Below are positions 42,995-54,828 of a stretch of DNA of 64,000 nt, piece by piece. The DNA comes from Cordylochernes scorpioides (lineage: Eukaryota > Arthropoda > Arachnida > Pseudoscorpiones > Chernetidae). Below the pieces are notes generated by a model. It was not told the origin of the DNA. It did no database searches and worked only from the letters and a program-made list of their open reading frames with translations. Location of the stretch: positions 69,721,823 to 69,785,822 of the forward strand of contig CP092875.1 in assembly GCA_030710605.1 (NCBI GenBank), in the 5' to 3' direction. The position numbers were made by a program, and so were the translations under genes. Positions within the stretch are counted from its first letter, which is position 1; each line of letters starts with the position of its first letter.

Positions 42995-43240
42995 CAAGAT
43001 TTAGAACAGATTATCTCAAGCCATTCAAGATAGAAAATAATAACAAAATCTACCCCACTTGCCCAAAATGTAGCTTGGCACCTGCAGCTCCAGAACACAT
43101 TTTGGCTTGCATTAGATGTACTAAACAGGACCTTTGGGAGAGGCTGCCGCTTATCATAAAACAGCTTGAGGAGCATAAACTCATGGAATTTGTGTAATCT
43201 TTACACAAGGAGATAGGAAACAACAACAACAACAACATAA
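42995..43240 (+). mobile_element. LINE 3' end (AAC tail)
   Basis: Peptide LTRFRTDYLKPFKIENNNKI, TCPKCSLAPAAPEHILAC; then stop and gaaacaacaacaacaacaac. Confidence 0.82.
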
Positions 43241-43600
43241 ATGTCACTTTAAAATGCTATATAATCTCTCTCCATTGCCTTGTTTATATGTTTTAGTTAT
43301 CTGAAGAAGGCTTTCCTGAAAGCTCCCTTTAATCAAGTTAATAAAAAAGAGTTTTGGTCTTATAATTTGTTTATAACTTACTAAAGTGTTTTCCAACTTA
43401 TCTCTCTGTGTGATCCAAATTGTATATTTTACATGACTCCATTTATTAGAAGGAGAGGTAAAAATACACCTCACTGACTTTGAATAGCACATTTTACATA
43501 CGACATCCTCTATTCTATAAAACCCATGGCATTCTCTCACAGATGCCAAAACTGATCTGCCATTTTCTAATTTTGGGGTTCTTCACATAAACAGAGATGA
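43241..43600. other. Spacer sequence with a hammerhead-like relic
   Basis: ttatctgaagaaggctttcc / tgaaagctccctttaatc at 43297-43335. Nothing else recognised. Confidence 0.4.
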
Positions 43601-43603
43601 GAG

Positions 43604-43774
43604 TAGCCACAGGAGAGAAGGCTACAGGATGAGCAACATTTGTACTCCATGTTAGGAGCGGCTGCACATGGTGTCTGTTCCTCACGTCAGAAGCGGCCAT
43701 TTCTTTTGGAGCTAAGTCGGCCTGCCACTGAGTAGTGCTTCCAGTCTTAATGACAAAGACAGACACATTCTACT
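43604..43774 (+). mobile_element. (GAA)-tailed retro-repeat cut by the gap
   Basis: gcaacatttgtactccatgt to agacacattctact, stopping at the first N. Confidence 0.8.
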
Positions 43775-43874
43775 NNNNNNNNNNNNNNNNNNNNNNNNNN
43801 NNNNNNNNNNNNNNNNNNNNNNNNNNNNNNNNNNNNNNNNNNNNNNNNNNNNNNNNNNNNNNNNNNNNNNNNNN
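43775..43874. other. Assembly gap of exactly 100 N
   Basis: A run of 100 undetermined bases, a common convention for a gap of unknown size. Left flank is a dispersed repeat cut mid-element (ends tact at 43774); right flank is the end of the inverted arm. Confidence 0.99.
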
Positions 43875-44871
43875 CTCATTTTGTCATCATTCAGCAAGTC
43901 AGATTTTCATTTCTTCTAGCTATTTAGACATCTAAAATTCATACTTGAAACAATACTATGGTTAGAATAATATCAATTTTTTTTTTATATAGTTAACCAT
44001 CAGTGGATTTTAGCCAACTATAATTGATCTCAGACCTTTATTTATTAAAAGTAGGATCCCTTGGGGTGTTACATTAAGGAAATTGGACTCTATAAGATAA
44101 TGAAGGAAGAATCATGTTTGTATTGAGATAAGTGTTCATGATAGAAAATTAAGGAGTCAAAAGAGATAGAAATTAAAATGGTAAAACCTGAAAATACCTG
44201 ATGATGCAAATTATATTCAATATTTCTATAACATAAATAATGCATCATGTTTTGATAGGTAAAAGACTTCATAAAAATAAGTTTTCAAAGTATTTAACAA
44301 AAATATATTAAGAAGAATATATCTCTTGCAATTGCCCATATTTTTCAAATGATAATGGTAAACAGTATATGTTGAATTTGGAAATTGGAAGTTATTGTAC
44401 TTTTTTTTTTTTTCTTCTTTTACACCTATCCCAAATTCATGTATTTTTACAAGCCATGATGATGGGTGTTAGTGACTTCACCAAATATCTTCACATGATG
44501 AAATCAGTACAATTTTGCCTGATACAAAGTGTTAGAGCCATCACACTTAGATTTTTGTATTCATTAGTAGGGTTGTTGGATTTGTACAAGATTCAGAGGC
44601 TGCTAAAGTAATTAATTTGAAAATTCTACCTCCTAATATTTCAGTGTAGCATCTTTGCTACTTTCAATAGCCCCATGTATACCCTCTTTGTTTAATTACA
44701 ATACCAATGCTTTGATGCATTGAAGTGCTATCGTTTATATAATTAGAATATTAAATATGGATGATATATTGAAATAGTTAAGTACATGGAAGTTAGCATT
44801 TATGATAACAAAACATCATACTTGGTTGACCTAATTTAGTCTTGCCAACTGGTGGAATTTTCTTTATTCAC

Positions 44872-45209
44872 TAGAACCTCTATGAGAGGACACACTTTCT
44901 AGAAGACATCTCTCTACAAAGGACAGTTTCCATCACCAAAATGACCATTTATACTAATTATCAACTCTAAATACAAGGTAATTAGACCAAATCTGAATAA
45001 ATAGTGCATGGAGTGTTGGTAACTATGCTATTAACGAAATGTCACACACAATTTATTTGAATTTGATCTTATTACTTTGTGTTTCTTATCTAAAATACAT
45101 ATTGTACCTTATCATAATTAGCAACTCTTCAGCAAGAGGACACCTCACCCTCTAAAGGACACTTTTGCCTTTGCAACTGGATGTCCTTTAGAGAGAAGCT
45201 CTACTGTAT
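44872..45209. mobile_element. pogo-type MITE with nested palindromic MITE (right arm)
   Basis: Inverted counterpart of 36292-36629; inner element about 44972-45115. Outer left end degraded (cactagaacctctatgagag). Confidence 0.82.
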
Positions 45210-45447
45210 ATGTAGTTATAATTCTCTATTTATCAGCTTGTCTCTATATAAATTTTCCTCTATATAAATATCATATTACCATTAAGATACTATTACTGTT
45301 TTTTTCCTGCATGTATCCTACATTTCTGCTTGGAGAATCTTATATGATATTTAATTCTTATATAAAATATAATAAAGCTTTTGTTGTTGTTATAACACAC
45401 AATGTATTATTTTATAAAATCTAGAAATAGGCATTTATATTTTTCTT

Positions 45448-45639
45448 GTGTTGCAATTTTCCAATATTGTGCTCCAAAGTAAGGTTTATATTGGGTGTGT
45501 CCAGGTGCAGGGCGATCCATATCCTACAATCCTACTTTCCTCCGTTGATGACACCTCCTATTTACATACCCAGTTGCATATATACCTGCATGTCTCTAGG
45601 GACCTAATGGCCCCGCCTGGCAGGTACCTAGATAGTTAA
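45448..45639 (+). other. Candidate conserved exon, right copy
   Basis: Inverted counterpart of 35854-36045 with the same open frame. Only two or so base changes are visible over ~190 bp, fewer than in neighbouring arm sequence. Confidence 0.3.
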
Positions 45640-46308
45640 TCATCATCAATGAATTTTTTAATCATAATCCTTCTCACTTTTTTACATATATCTACTCACC
45701 TCATTACCTTTACCAAAAATCATTTTTATTATTATTTTTTAACCATCTTAGAAAAAAATTGACTTGTTATTGTATAAAAATTTTCTTCCAATTTATGGTA
45801 CAAACATTTCCTCCCTATTCAAAACCTATTCCTTTTACTCATGATCCTAAGTTTTAATTAGTTTTTTGTGTGTGTATGCAAATTTTTTTTTGATTGTATA
45901 TTTGCTTACTTTATAGTGTGAATCCTTCCATGAATGATTTTCCATATGATGAGTGACAATTTTTTTTTTTTTCAAATCAAAAATGACCTGACTAAAACAA
46001 ACCTCCATTGAACAACCACTTCTCTTAAGAGACCACACAATAGATTTCTAGGCATTATCTCATAAAAGATTGTTCTACTCTTTTGATTTCTGGAGCATGT
46101 GGTTGTATATATTCTGTGACATAAAACATTGTTGACAATTATTTGAATAAGCACAAAGTAAGCAAGAAAAAAATGTGTTCTTATAAGCTTTAAATACTAA
46201 GCAAAAATTAATTAAAATCATCAGATGTACTAAATTTTACTTTTAAAGAATATATTTGCTTGGGTCCAAAGAACAGATCATTTAAAAATAGTACAAAAGT
46301 AACAAATA

Positions 46309-46473
46309 TACAGTAGAACCTCCATGAGAGGACACCCTCTCTACAAAGGATAGTTTTCATTTGCAAAATTACCATTTTTACTATTTTGCAACTTTCCGGT
46401 AAGAGGACACCTCTCCCTAAAGGACACTTTGGCTCTGTAATTAGGTGTGCTTTACAGGGAGGCTCTACTGTAT
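46309..46473. mobile_element. pogo-type MITE (right arm)
   Basis: cagtagaacctccatgagag to ggaggctctactgta; counterpart of 35011-35181. Confidence 0.85.
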
Positions 46474-47261
46474 ATGCTTTAACTATCATACCATATATTT
46501 TACTGAGCACAATGCCTAGTAAGTAATTACAGACATTGGGATGAGACATTGTTACTTGATAGATTGAGAAAGCTATCTTTTTGAAATACTAAAGTTGGTG
46601 ATTAATCACATAATCTATATATGTATCATCTATAATGTATTTCTTTAGCTCTATTAAAACATGTTCTAATTCTTTGTAAATATAACTTTTTGTAATAACA
46701 AAGAACAAACCAATCCTGCTTGAGGAAGTTTTTCATCTTTGCCGTGTAGTTTTAATATGGAGCTAATGGTGTATGCAGAAAGAACTTAAATCACACATAT
46801 TCAGATCTCAATATATTTCCAACATTAATTGAATAATGAAACAGGTTTCTGGAGATGAGTTCCTTTTCACTTTATTTTTATTGAAGTCTCAAGCTTTCAG
46901 GCATTTCTTCCCTTCTACAGAAGTACAATAATGAAACACCTACTACTATGGTTTCTAACAATGATGGCAATGTATTAAGGCCTGAAATTGATCCTGCTAC
47001 TTCCTCTGCTGAAACACCCTTTGGGTATATATCATGTCTGCTCTCTTAGGATGTCAAGAAACTGTTCCTATTCTATCTCTGATAAGCCTGAGCCTACGAT
47101 ATATTTCGCCAAAATCTCAGATGTGATGGCAAATCTATTCATCTGAATCTGTGTGATATGCATAATGAAGTTAATAAAAAGGTAAAAACTTAAAACTCTT
47201 CCGGTGTACAACTTATGAAAAACGTATCATTAATTGGAAGATAGGTATCTTTTATTTGTAA

Positions 47262-47300
47262 ACGTTACGAGCTTTCGGGCAAACGCCCTTCTACAGGTTT
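47262..47300 (-). ncRNA. Hammerhead-like motif in the Penelope 3' repeat
   Basis: Sense-strand reading: ctgtagaagggc, loop gttt, gcccgaaagctc. This is a core-like heptamer, a GGGC/GCCC stem, GAAA, then GC-UC. Hammerhead motifs are known in Penelope pseudo-LTRs. This copy deviates from the CUGANGA consensus (CUGUAGA) and has an extra A before the stem, so activity is doubtful. The same motif lies inverted at 50240-50275 (+). Confidence 0.4.
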
Positions 47301-47468
47301 GACAGAAATTAAGGCGAGAGACCGACCTATATACAAGGGTTGATTTACATAATAAACAATTTTTATAACTTAGCAGTAAGAATTTTTAATTTTTATAAGT
47401 AACTATTGTATTGATATGGTAATAAGATGTTGTATACTAGATTTTTAACTATGTAAAAAAGGAATAGA

Positions 47469-49835
47469 TTAACTTGAAACAAAAATATCATAAATTTCAG
47501 GAATTTCTATTTTTCTATTTATGCTTTTAAGTTTGGTGGATACTATGGATTCTAACATTAATCTTTGGTGTAGGTTGGGTATGTTACGGTAATGGATAGT
47601 GGGGTGGTTGGTATTAAAAGAGTGGCCAGTGGATGCAACATGCTGATATATGAGGGAACGTGGGTCGTTGTTATTAATGTTGCGGGTGTGTTCTGACATT
47701 CTAATGGCGACGGTTCTACCTGTCTCACCCACATAAGTGGCGGAACAATGTTCGCATGAGACAGAGTAGACCGCCCCAGAAGAATCCAGAGGACTGAGTT
47801 GGGTACCAGTTTTTGTAATGGGGTGTCGGAGAAGTGAGTGGATACTGGGGGTATTAATGAAAAAGGTGCGAATGCCAAATGGCCTGATGAGACGGGAGAT
47901 ACTAACTGTTAAGGGAGAATAGGGCAACATGCAGGTAGTCCTGAAGACTGGGGGAGAATTGGAGGGAGCGGGAGAATAGGTATGTTTATTAATGAATGTT
48001 AGTGGATAGGAGGCGGCGGTGAGATGGGAGATGATACGGGCTTTTTCTGTGGTTTTAAAGATGGGTAGAGAGCAGTGTGTGTGAAGGCGCCTGGTGAGTG
48101 TTTTAACGATGTTAATTTTGTGTACTATGGGGCAGAAGGAGTTGAAATGGGTGTAGGTGGGGGTACTGCTATTCTTGTAGTATACTGTGGTGTGGAATGA
48201 TGCCGGAGTACGTATGATTAAGATGTCTAGGAAGGGAATGATGTGTCCCTGTTCTTTTTCCATGGTGAACGAGAGGTTAGGGTTGTAGCTGTTGAGGGTG
48301 GACAGGATGGTTTCTTCAAGGTCGGTTTTACATATGCAAAGGATATCATCGACATATCGTCGCCAGAAAAGAATGTCATCACAATGGAGGTTGCAGATCC
48401 ATTTATCTATTCTGGTCATAACCAGCTCAGCAGCTATGGAGGAGAGGGGGCTTCCCATAGGCGATCCCCTTATCTGTTTGAAATGGATATGGTCAAAGGT
48501 AAAGGTGCTCATGTTTAAGCATATCTGTGAGAGGGATGTGATAGAGTTGGTCTTGACGGGATCTGTGTTAATGGAAACCAAAAATTGGTTGAGGCTGTCA
48601 ATTATCAGGTGATGGGGGAGACTGAGGTATAGGGATGAAACGTCAAATGAACACATGGTGAAGTTTTGGGGGGGGTGTAGGCCGGTTATTTCTTGAATGA
48701 GTGTGGGGGTGCTGGAAACTGTGAGATTACTTCTATTGTTGTTTAAAAGAGGAGAGAGATAATTTGAGAGGTACTTAGCTAGGGGGTAGGCGGGAGAGAG
48801 GTGATACGCAATGATAGGGCGCAGAGGGACAGAAGGTTTGTGGACCTTGGGAAGGCCGTAGATGTAGGTACCATTGGGGAGATTAGTGGTAAAGGATTTG
48901 TGTTCCTCCGTTGAGATGAGACTGGATCTTTTCATTCGGTTGAGAGAGGACTTGAAGGTTTTTAGTGCTATTGTGCTCTCTTGTGCGGAAATTTGAGAAA
49001 AAGTGGCTGTGTCCTGCAATATTTCCAAGATTTTGGCGTGGTACGAAGATCGGTCTAGGATTACGGTGTCAGTGCCCTTATCTGATCTGCTGATGACAAT
49101 TGAACGTTGTTTCATTAGTCTGCGGAGGGCCTTGGATTCAGTTTGGGAATTTGGGGGTGGGGGGAGAGGTCTCTGGAGTACCCGGGATACATGGTTTCTG
49201 ATGGCGCATCTGTCTTGATGGTTATGATTCTTAACGGAGGCCTCTATTCCACTGATGATCCTGGGTATATCAGGTTTGGCGGGAAGTCGATATTTGAGGC
49301 CTTTAGAGAGGAGACTGTTTTCAGCAGGGGTGAGGGTTACGCTAGACAGATTGATGATGTTGTTTGAAGCCTCGGGGTTGGCATACTTGTGATCGAGTGG
49401 GAAGGAGTATTTTTGGGACCAGAACGCTAGCTTTTTATCGTGTCTAAGCTGTATACTTCGGTCTTGTACCTTAATATCTGAGGTGGTTCTTTCTATGAGA
49501 GCTGTGAGATCAGATTCATGAACGTTTTGGGAGGTTAGGCATATCAGCCCTTTAATTGATTTGGTGAGGAATCTAATTTGGGAAAGGCAACCTTTAGTTC
49601 TTGCCCGTAAGAGTTGCCATTGGATTCTTCTTATAAGTTCTGCTGAGAAGGGGTTTCCAACAGGATCCTTTACACGGAGGGATGGAGGGATAAACACTAG
49701 CCGTTCACATAGCTGGTTGAACTTTAAATGGCAACGCCATTTGGCGAGTTGAAGAGATTTCTTGTGGATGAGGAACTTGTATCTGTCGATTTCGCCTCTA
49801 GGGAGAGCCATAATAAATACGAAGATTAAACTCAA
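47469..49835 (-). CDS. Penelope-like reverse transcriptase with GIY-YIG endonuclease (788 aa)
   Basis: Single uninterrupted ORF. N-terminal ~240 residues are basic and helical. RT motifs follow: SDKGTDTVILD (~251-261), YGLPKVHKP (326-334), FDVSSLYLSLP (397-407, catalytic Asp 398), GSPMGSPLS (457-465), the YVDD box (494-497) and FLDILI (535-540). The C terminus has the GIY-YIG-type nuclease: VYSVSCEHC (689-697; Cys 694 and 697 of the family's zinc-finger-like CxxC), YVGETGRT (701-708), Arg 712, SEH (714-716), QHV (731-733) and Glu 762. In this family the protein nicks target DNA and primes reverse transcription there. All expected motifs are present with no stop or frameshift, so the copy could be active. 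Start taken at ATG 49835; a second in-frame Met (residue 9) is near MALPRGEIDRYKFL, which may be the better start. Confidence 0.95.
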   Translation of the reverse strand: MSLIFVFIMALPRGEIDRYKFLIHKKSLQLAKWRCHLKFNQLCERLVFIPPSLRVKDPVGNPFSAELIRRIQWQLLRARTKGCLSQIRFLTKSIKGLICLTSQNVHESDLTALIERTTSDIKVQDRSIQLRHDKKLAFWSQKYSFPLDHKYANPEASNNIINLSSVTLTPAENSLLSKGLKYRLPAKPDIPRIISGIEASVKNHNHQDRCAIRNHVSRVLQRPLPPPPNSQTESKALRRLMKQRSIVISRSDKGTDTVILDRSSYHAKILEILQDTATFSQISAQESTIALKTFKSSLNRMKRSSLISTEEHKSFTTNLPNGTYIYGLPKVHKPSVPLRPIIAYHLSPAYPLAKYLSNYLSPLLNNNRSNLTVSSTPTLIQEITGLHPPQNFTMCSFDVSSLYLSLPHHLIIDSLNQFLVSINTDPVKTNSITSLSQICLNMSTFTFDHIHFKQIRGSPMGSPLSSIAAELVMTRIDKWICNLHCDDILFWRRYVDDILCICKTDLEETILSTLNSYNPNLSFTMEKEQGHIIPFLDILIIRTPASFHTTVYYKNSSTPTYTHFNSFCPIVHKINIVKTLTRRLHTHCSLPIFKTTEKARIISHLTAASYPLTFINKHTYSPAPSNSPPVFRTTCMLPYSPLTVSISRLIRPFGIRTFFINTPSIHSLLRHPITKTGTQLSPLDSSGAVYSVSCEHCSATYVGETGRTVAIRMSEHTRNINNNDPRSLIYQHVASTGHSFNTNHPTIHYRNIPNLHQRLMLESIVSTKLKSINRKIEIPEIYDIFVSS

Positions 49836-50790
49836 TTGATTAATAGTAAAAACTTAAAACTCTTCCGGTGTAAACTTATGAAAAACGTATCATTAATTGG
49901 AAGATAGGTATCTTTTATTTGTAATACCAACCACCCCACTATCCATTACCGTAACATACCCAACCTACACCAAAGATTAATGTTAGAATCCATAGTATCC
50001 ACCAAACTTAAAAGCATAAATAGAAAAATAGAAATTCCTGAAATTTATCATATTTTTGTTTCAAGTTAATCTATTCCTTTTTTACATAGTTAAAAATCTA
50101 GTATACAACATCTTATTACCATATCAATACAATAGTTACTTATAAAAATTAAAAATTCTTACTGCTAAGTTATAAAAATTGTTTATTATGTAAATCAACC
50201 CTTGTATATAGGTCGGTCTCTCGCCTTAATTTCTGTCAAACCTGTAGAAGGGCGTTTGCCCGAAAGCTCGTAACGTTTACAAATAAAAGATACCTATCTT
50301 CCAATTAATGATACGTTTTTCATAATAAAAAGGTTTTGATGCATTTTTAAATAGAAGAGGCCCTCCCACAGAAATATCTTCCTCCAGCAAGGTTGCACCA
50401 GATTAGTTCTGTTAGTTGTAAACCATCCAATAAATGGATGAACTCACTCTATTCCACACATCATCCCATTTTACTATCCCCCAACTATCTTAATTGCTCA
50501 ATACCACCCAGTTGCAGATTCCATTTTAAGGAACATATAAATGTAATTTTTTATTTGTTATTGTTTGAATATATTCGTTATTAATAAATCACATTTTAAA
50601 AGTATGTGTGTTTACTTCAATATTCAACTTACATACACATTATCATTTGTGATCTCTTGTGTTACTCTTATGTATGGGAGGTGTTGTATGGGTGAACTCT
50701 TTTACGTCAATCCCTGGTATTGTAGTTGGTTGAAGGAATGGCAAGCATTGACTCTTTTAATTTACTCCTCTACATCACCATCTCTAACTT

Positions 50791-51157
50791 ACTTTTAAAG
50801 AAATAGAAACAGTAGCCAAAACAAAAATAAACAAGAACTGGAGGATCCCACCTAAGCACAGTTGGTACAGTGGAGTGAACCCAGGAGGAGCTCTGAACAT
50901 CAGAAATAGACAGCATCAAACAACACTAACAAGATTTAGAACAGGCCATCTCAAGCCATTGAAGATAGAAAATAACAAAATCTACCACACTTGCCCAAAA
51001 TGTAGCTTGGCACCTGCAGCTCCAGAACACATTTTGGCTTGCATTAGATGCACTAAACAGGACCTTTGGAAGAGGCCACTGCTTATAAAACAGCTCGAGG
51101 AACATGAACTCATGGAATTCGTGTAATCTTTACACAAGGGGATAAGAAACAACAACT
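50791..51157 (+). mobile_element. LINE 3' end, right arm only, ~11-bp target duplication
   Basis: atctctaactt at 50780-50790 and 51158-51168. Reads WRIPPKHSWYSGVNPGGALN, LTRFRTGHLKPLK, CPKCSLAPAAPEHILACIRC, stop, (AAC)n. The stretch before RFRTGH looks like the end of an RNase H domain, placing the element among the I/Nimb-type LINEs. The left arm has the uninterrupted site near 33770. Confidence 0.85.
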
Positions 51158-51699
51158 ATCTCTAACTTGAATTGTCTGATTCTGAAGGGGAGTGTAGCAA
51201 AATAATGTGTGTGAACAGATTAATAATTTTGATACACTTCCCTCATTATCTCTCTGGTATAACTTTAAAATAGTTTTGCACTAAATAAATTGCTATTTTG
51301 GTTTGTCTTCCCTCATTTTTCTACGTGACATTTTGGTGATGTTAGGTAGATTAGGGAAGACAAACTGAAATTGCTGAGGAGACCTTGATGCCATAGGTGC
51401 TGTGAATTACTTTCCATGACTGACTCCAGGATTCTATTGCTCTGTCAAAGCCAAGACTTCCCTACAAAAAAAAAGTACGTTCCTATAGACACTACAACAA
51501 CAGCCACCTTCTTGCCAAAAGAAAAAGGACACAAAGCTACTAGGGAAACCTTGACATGTCAGATCCATCCATGTCAGTAGCAACAAGATTTGCAAGCTCT
51601 GGATCACAGCTCTCATAGAGCAAAATATATATTATTTCTTTAACAGATTATTAATTTTGATATTTATATTTTGAGATACACTCTAACAATATCCATGTT

Positions 51700-52185
51700 A
51701 GATTACTTGCACTCAATGGTGAGGTTGGACTTTTGCAAGAATCAATAGATCCATTGGAGCATTTATTTTTAAATTAGAAAAAAAGTGCCCAATGCAGGAT
51801 TCGATCCCGAGTCGTAGCAATCGAAAACCAATGGTTTTAGACCACTCATCCACCAACCCCAATTAATTTTTTTTGCTTATCCCTAGTACACGTGGTACAG
51901 GCCATGATAATCATGGTGGGTAGAAGTAGGAGACTGCTTTTACTGTAAGTGCACCACATGTCTACATATGTGAAAAGCAGTTCGACTTTGCACTTATAAA
52001 TGTGCCAGAGCCCTGTTTGGTTACTTGCACTGGGGTGGGGTTGGAATTTTGCAAGAATCAGGGGCCATTGGAACATTTTTTTTTTTATCAGAAAAAAAGT
52101 GCCCAATGTGGGAATCGAACCCGGGTCGTAGCAGTCGAAAACCAACGGTTTAGACCATCCTTCCACCAACCCCCACCACAATTAA
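51700..52185 (-). mobile_element. Two SINEs in tandem (right arm)
   Basis: Inverted counterpart of 32251-32726. Confidence 0.85.
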
Positions 52186-52545
52186 TCTTCTTCTTCTTTC
52201 TTATCTCCACTCAATCATATTAGGGTATCAAGCTTGTAAAGCTTGAGATCATGACTGGGTGAAGTAGAATGCATCTGCATTTGTCATTAAGACTGGAAGC
52301 ACTACTCAGTAGCAGGCCGACTTAGCTCCAACAGAAATGGCCGCCTCTGACATGAAGAACAGACACCATGTGCAGCCGCTTCTAACATGGAGTACAAACG
52401 CTGCTCATCCTCTATCCCTGGATTAGGAGCCCTTACAGGGTACTATCAGCCGGGCCAGCTGAGCCCAGGTTTTTTAGCAAGCTTGTTACTGCTCCCCTCC
52501 TCCTTTTTCATCTGGGCTTGGGACCGGCAAAGGCGGAGTTACCCC
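52186..52545 (-). mobile_element. (GAA)-tailed retro-repeat (right arm)
   Basis: Inverted counterpart of 31900-32250. Confidence 0.75.
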
Positions 52546-53548
52546 AATTAATAAATGAAGTGAATGTACATATATAAAAGAAACCATAGAGAATTTAGTA
52601 ACAAAATAGTGTTTATTGATACAGTACAATACTGCGGTGCATAGGAAACACATGGAAGATTTTACAAAGAATAAAACACATTTTCCCCCAGTATAGATTT
52701 TATACAGAGCATTTTAACATCGAGGAAAATAAGTAGACAAAGCTTTTTTTTGTACTTTTATACCAAATATATATATTGGTGAATAGCATTAGGTTCCATA
52801 AATATGAAAAAACATTCATTAGGAAAAAAAAAGCACAATTAAGAAAATAAATAATTCTATATTTTAAATAAAATGGTTAAGATGACAAGAATGTAAGCTT
52901 TGGTATCTTTCTGAAATTTACAAATTCTGTATGGGAGTCATATTTTTATCTAGAAGAATTACAGATGTTTAAGGAAAGTGCCAAATATTAAATCTTGGTT
53001 ATAGTCAATTTGAAGTCTAGAGAATTTGATAATATTTTCTATATATTTTTGCTGAATATAGTTAGCAATGCCAATTAATTTATATGAAAAAAAGTGTAAT
53101 GACAAAATTTCACATTTTTTGATGTGCAATATTTGCACTTGTATGAATTAATGATGTACATCTTATCATCTGTAGAAGGTGTATCAAATGAGACATCCGT
53201 GTGTGTGTGTGTGTACAATTTCAAATTTGTTCTTCAAAAAGGTAAAATATATGGTTGACCAAGCATCTATTTATGATAGCTGAAAAGTTTTTCCAAGATG
53301 GTTAAACCTATTCCCACTCATGGATATAATATAATGCACTGGTACTCACAGGTAATGTAATGTATTAACAGAGAGAGAGAGCCTTTTTAATCTAAAAGTG
53401 AAAACATTGTCCCCATCCAACAGAAGAGAGCTGTTAATTGAATAGTTGTCTCCATGATACTAGAGTTCTATTCAAACATATCCCTCCTTTCAAAACTTGA
53501 TATCCATAACTGTGGTAAACATGAGTGGTTTGTGTAAATTTTCTATAT

Positions 53549-53977
53549 ACAGTAGAACCTTCCTCAGTGCACAGACATTCGCGCTAGCAGATACCTCTAA
53601 ACAACACAGTTTTTATACCAAAAATGCCTTCCCATTGAAAATATGTTTGCACTAACTGACACCTCCAAACAATGGAAGCTTTCCCAATGCATCATTTATT
53701 GATTTTTACATATAATAGGCTTTCCCACTTGCGAACAATTCAGAAAATTGAGTTGAACAAAGAATATATATTTTTTAATAAAAATCATTTTCAATGTTTA
53801 ATGGTAATTAACTAGTTTACAATACCCATTTACTAAGTGTTAAACAAGGATGTAATATGCTATAAAGATTTCTTTTTATGACAAAAAAAATAGCAACTCT
53901 CCAGTAAAGGAATACCTGTAAAGAATACTTTAGCTCTGCAACTAGGTGGTATCCTTTACTGGGAGGTTCTACTGTAT
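53549..53977. mobile_element. Long pogo-type element (right arm)
   Basis: Inverted counterpart of 30182-30616. Confidence 0.8.
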
Positions 53978-54253
53978 ATATTTGCATATATAGTGAATTC
54001 TAAATTTAAGACTCAGGAGCCAAAGAACCAGAATTTTCTGGATTTAAACTCAATTAGGTTTTAAATTCAAGGTAGTTACCCTACCCCAATTGTATTCATG
54101 GAACTGCAAAAGGTTGGTGTTCAGTTCAATGTGTGGGCTTCCAATCAGAATGTTTAAAATCATTTATTGATGATTCTATGCCATTTTTCACACCTGCCAA
54201 TAATACAGGCTTCCATCACTTTTTAATGGAGATTTTTATTTAATAAATATATA

Positions 54254-54592
54254 CAGTGGACCCTCGGTTTACGAGCACCTTGGAGTACGAGCTTTTCGCA
54301 GTACGAGCAAAATTTTTTGAAAAATTTTACCTCGGATTACGAGTGAAATTTCGCATTACGAGCAACTCGTGATGGTTGCCCGTAATCGTGATGGATGAAA
54401 ATTCACTGGGAACTCTCCCTTCAGATCAGATTCGGGAAATATGTAAAATGTGGGAAACTGCAATTGTTCGTAGCAAGAAGAATTGCCCGAGTTTCAATTA
54501 TTAAAAATAAGAAATAAGTTTCGCACTACGAGCGTTTTGGAGTACGAGCATGGCTCTGGAACGGATTATGCTCGCAAACCGAGGGTCCACTG
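54254..54592. mobile_element. pogo/Tigger-type MITE, right arm only
   Basis: Inverted ends cagtggaccctcggtttacg and gcaaaccgagggtccactg with TA on both sides (54252-54253, 54593-54594). Internal tacgagc motifs repeat. The left arm lacks it (near 29925). Confidence 0.92.
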
Positions 54593-54828
54593 TATTAATT
54601 TTCATATTAGAAAACCCTAAAAAAGATTTTTAGATAATTTAATAGGTTGTTTTATCAACACTTTATAGTGATAGGAATAAAAAAAAACTTAAAATGCCAT
54701 CAAAAATTTCAATTAATATGTTTTTAACACCTGTACAGAATTAGAGCATATAGAACATTGTATCAAATCTAACAAAAATTACCATATTACTACCATAATT
54801 GTATAAATGAAATACCACATATATATAT

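Larger units (their letters stand above)
47183..50323 (-). mobile_element. Penelope-like retroelement, full-length insertion (right arm only)
   Basis: About 3.14 kb flanked by a 9-10-bp target duplication (aataaaaagg at 47173-47182 and 50324-50333). The left arm has the uninterrupted site near 34280-34295. The body carries one intact minus-strand ORF (47469-49835). A repeat of about 75 bp (47183-47260) recurs directly at 49848-49924 as a pseudo-LTR. About 400 bp from the 3' end (47213-47610) recurs inverted at 49924-50323, so the insertion ends in long inverted repeats. Partial inverted or tandem copies of this kind are typical of Penelope-like elements. Confidence 0.93.

Noticed and set aside
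48243-48612. Plus-strand open frames opposite the Penelope ORF
   Set aside because: They are antisense shadows of the reverse transcriptase.
51846-52181. 111-residue open frame with GIY-like appearance
   Set aside because: It is read through two SINE copies; not coding.
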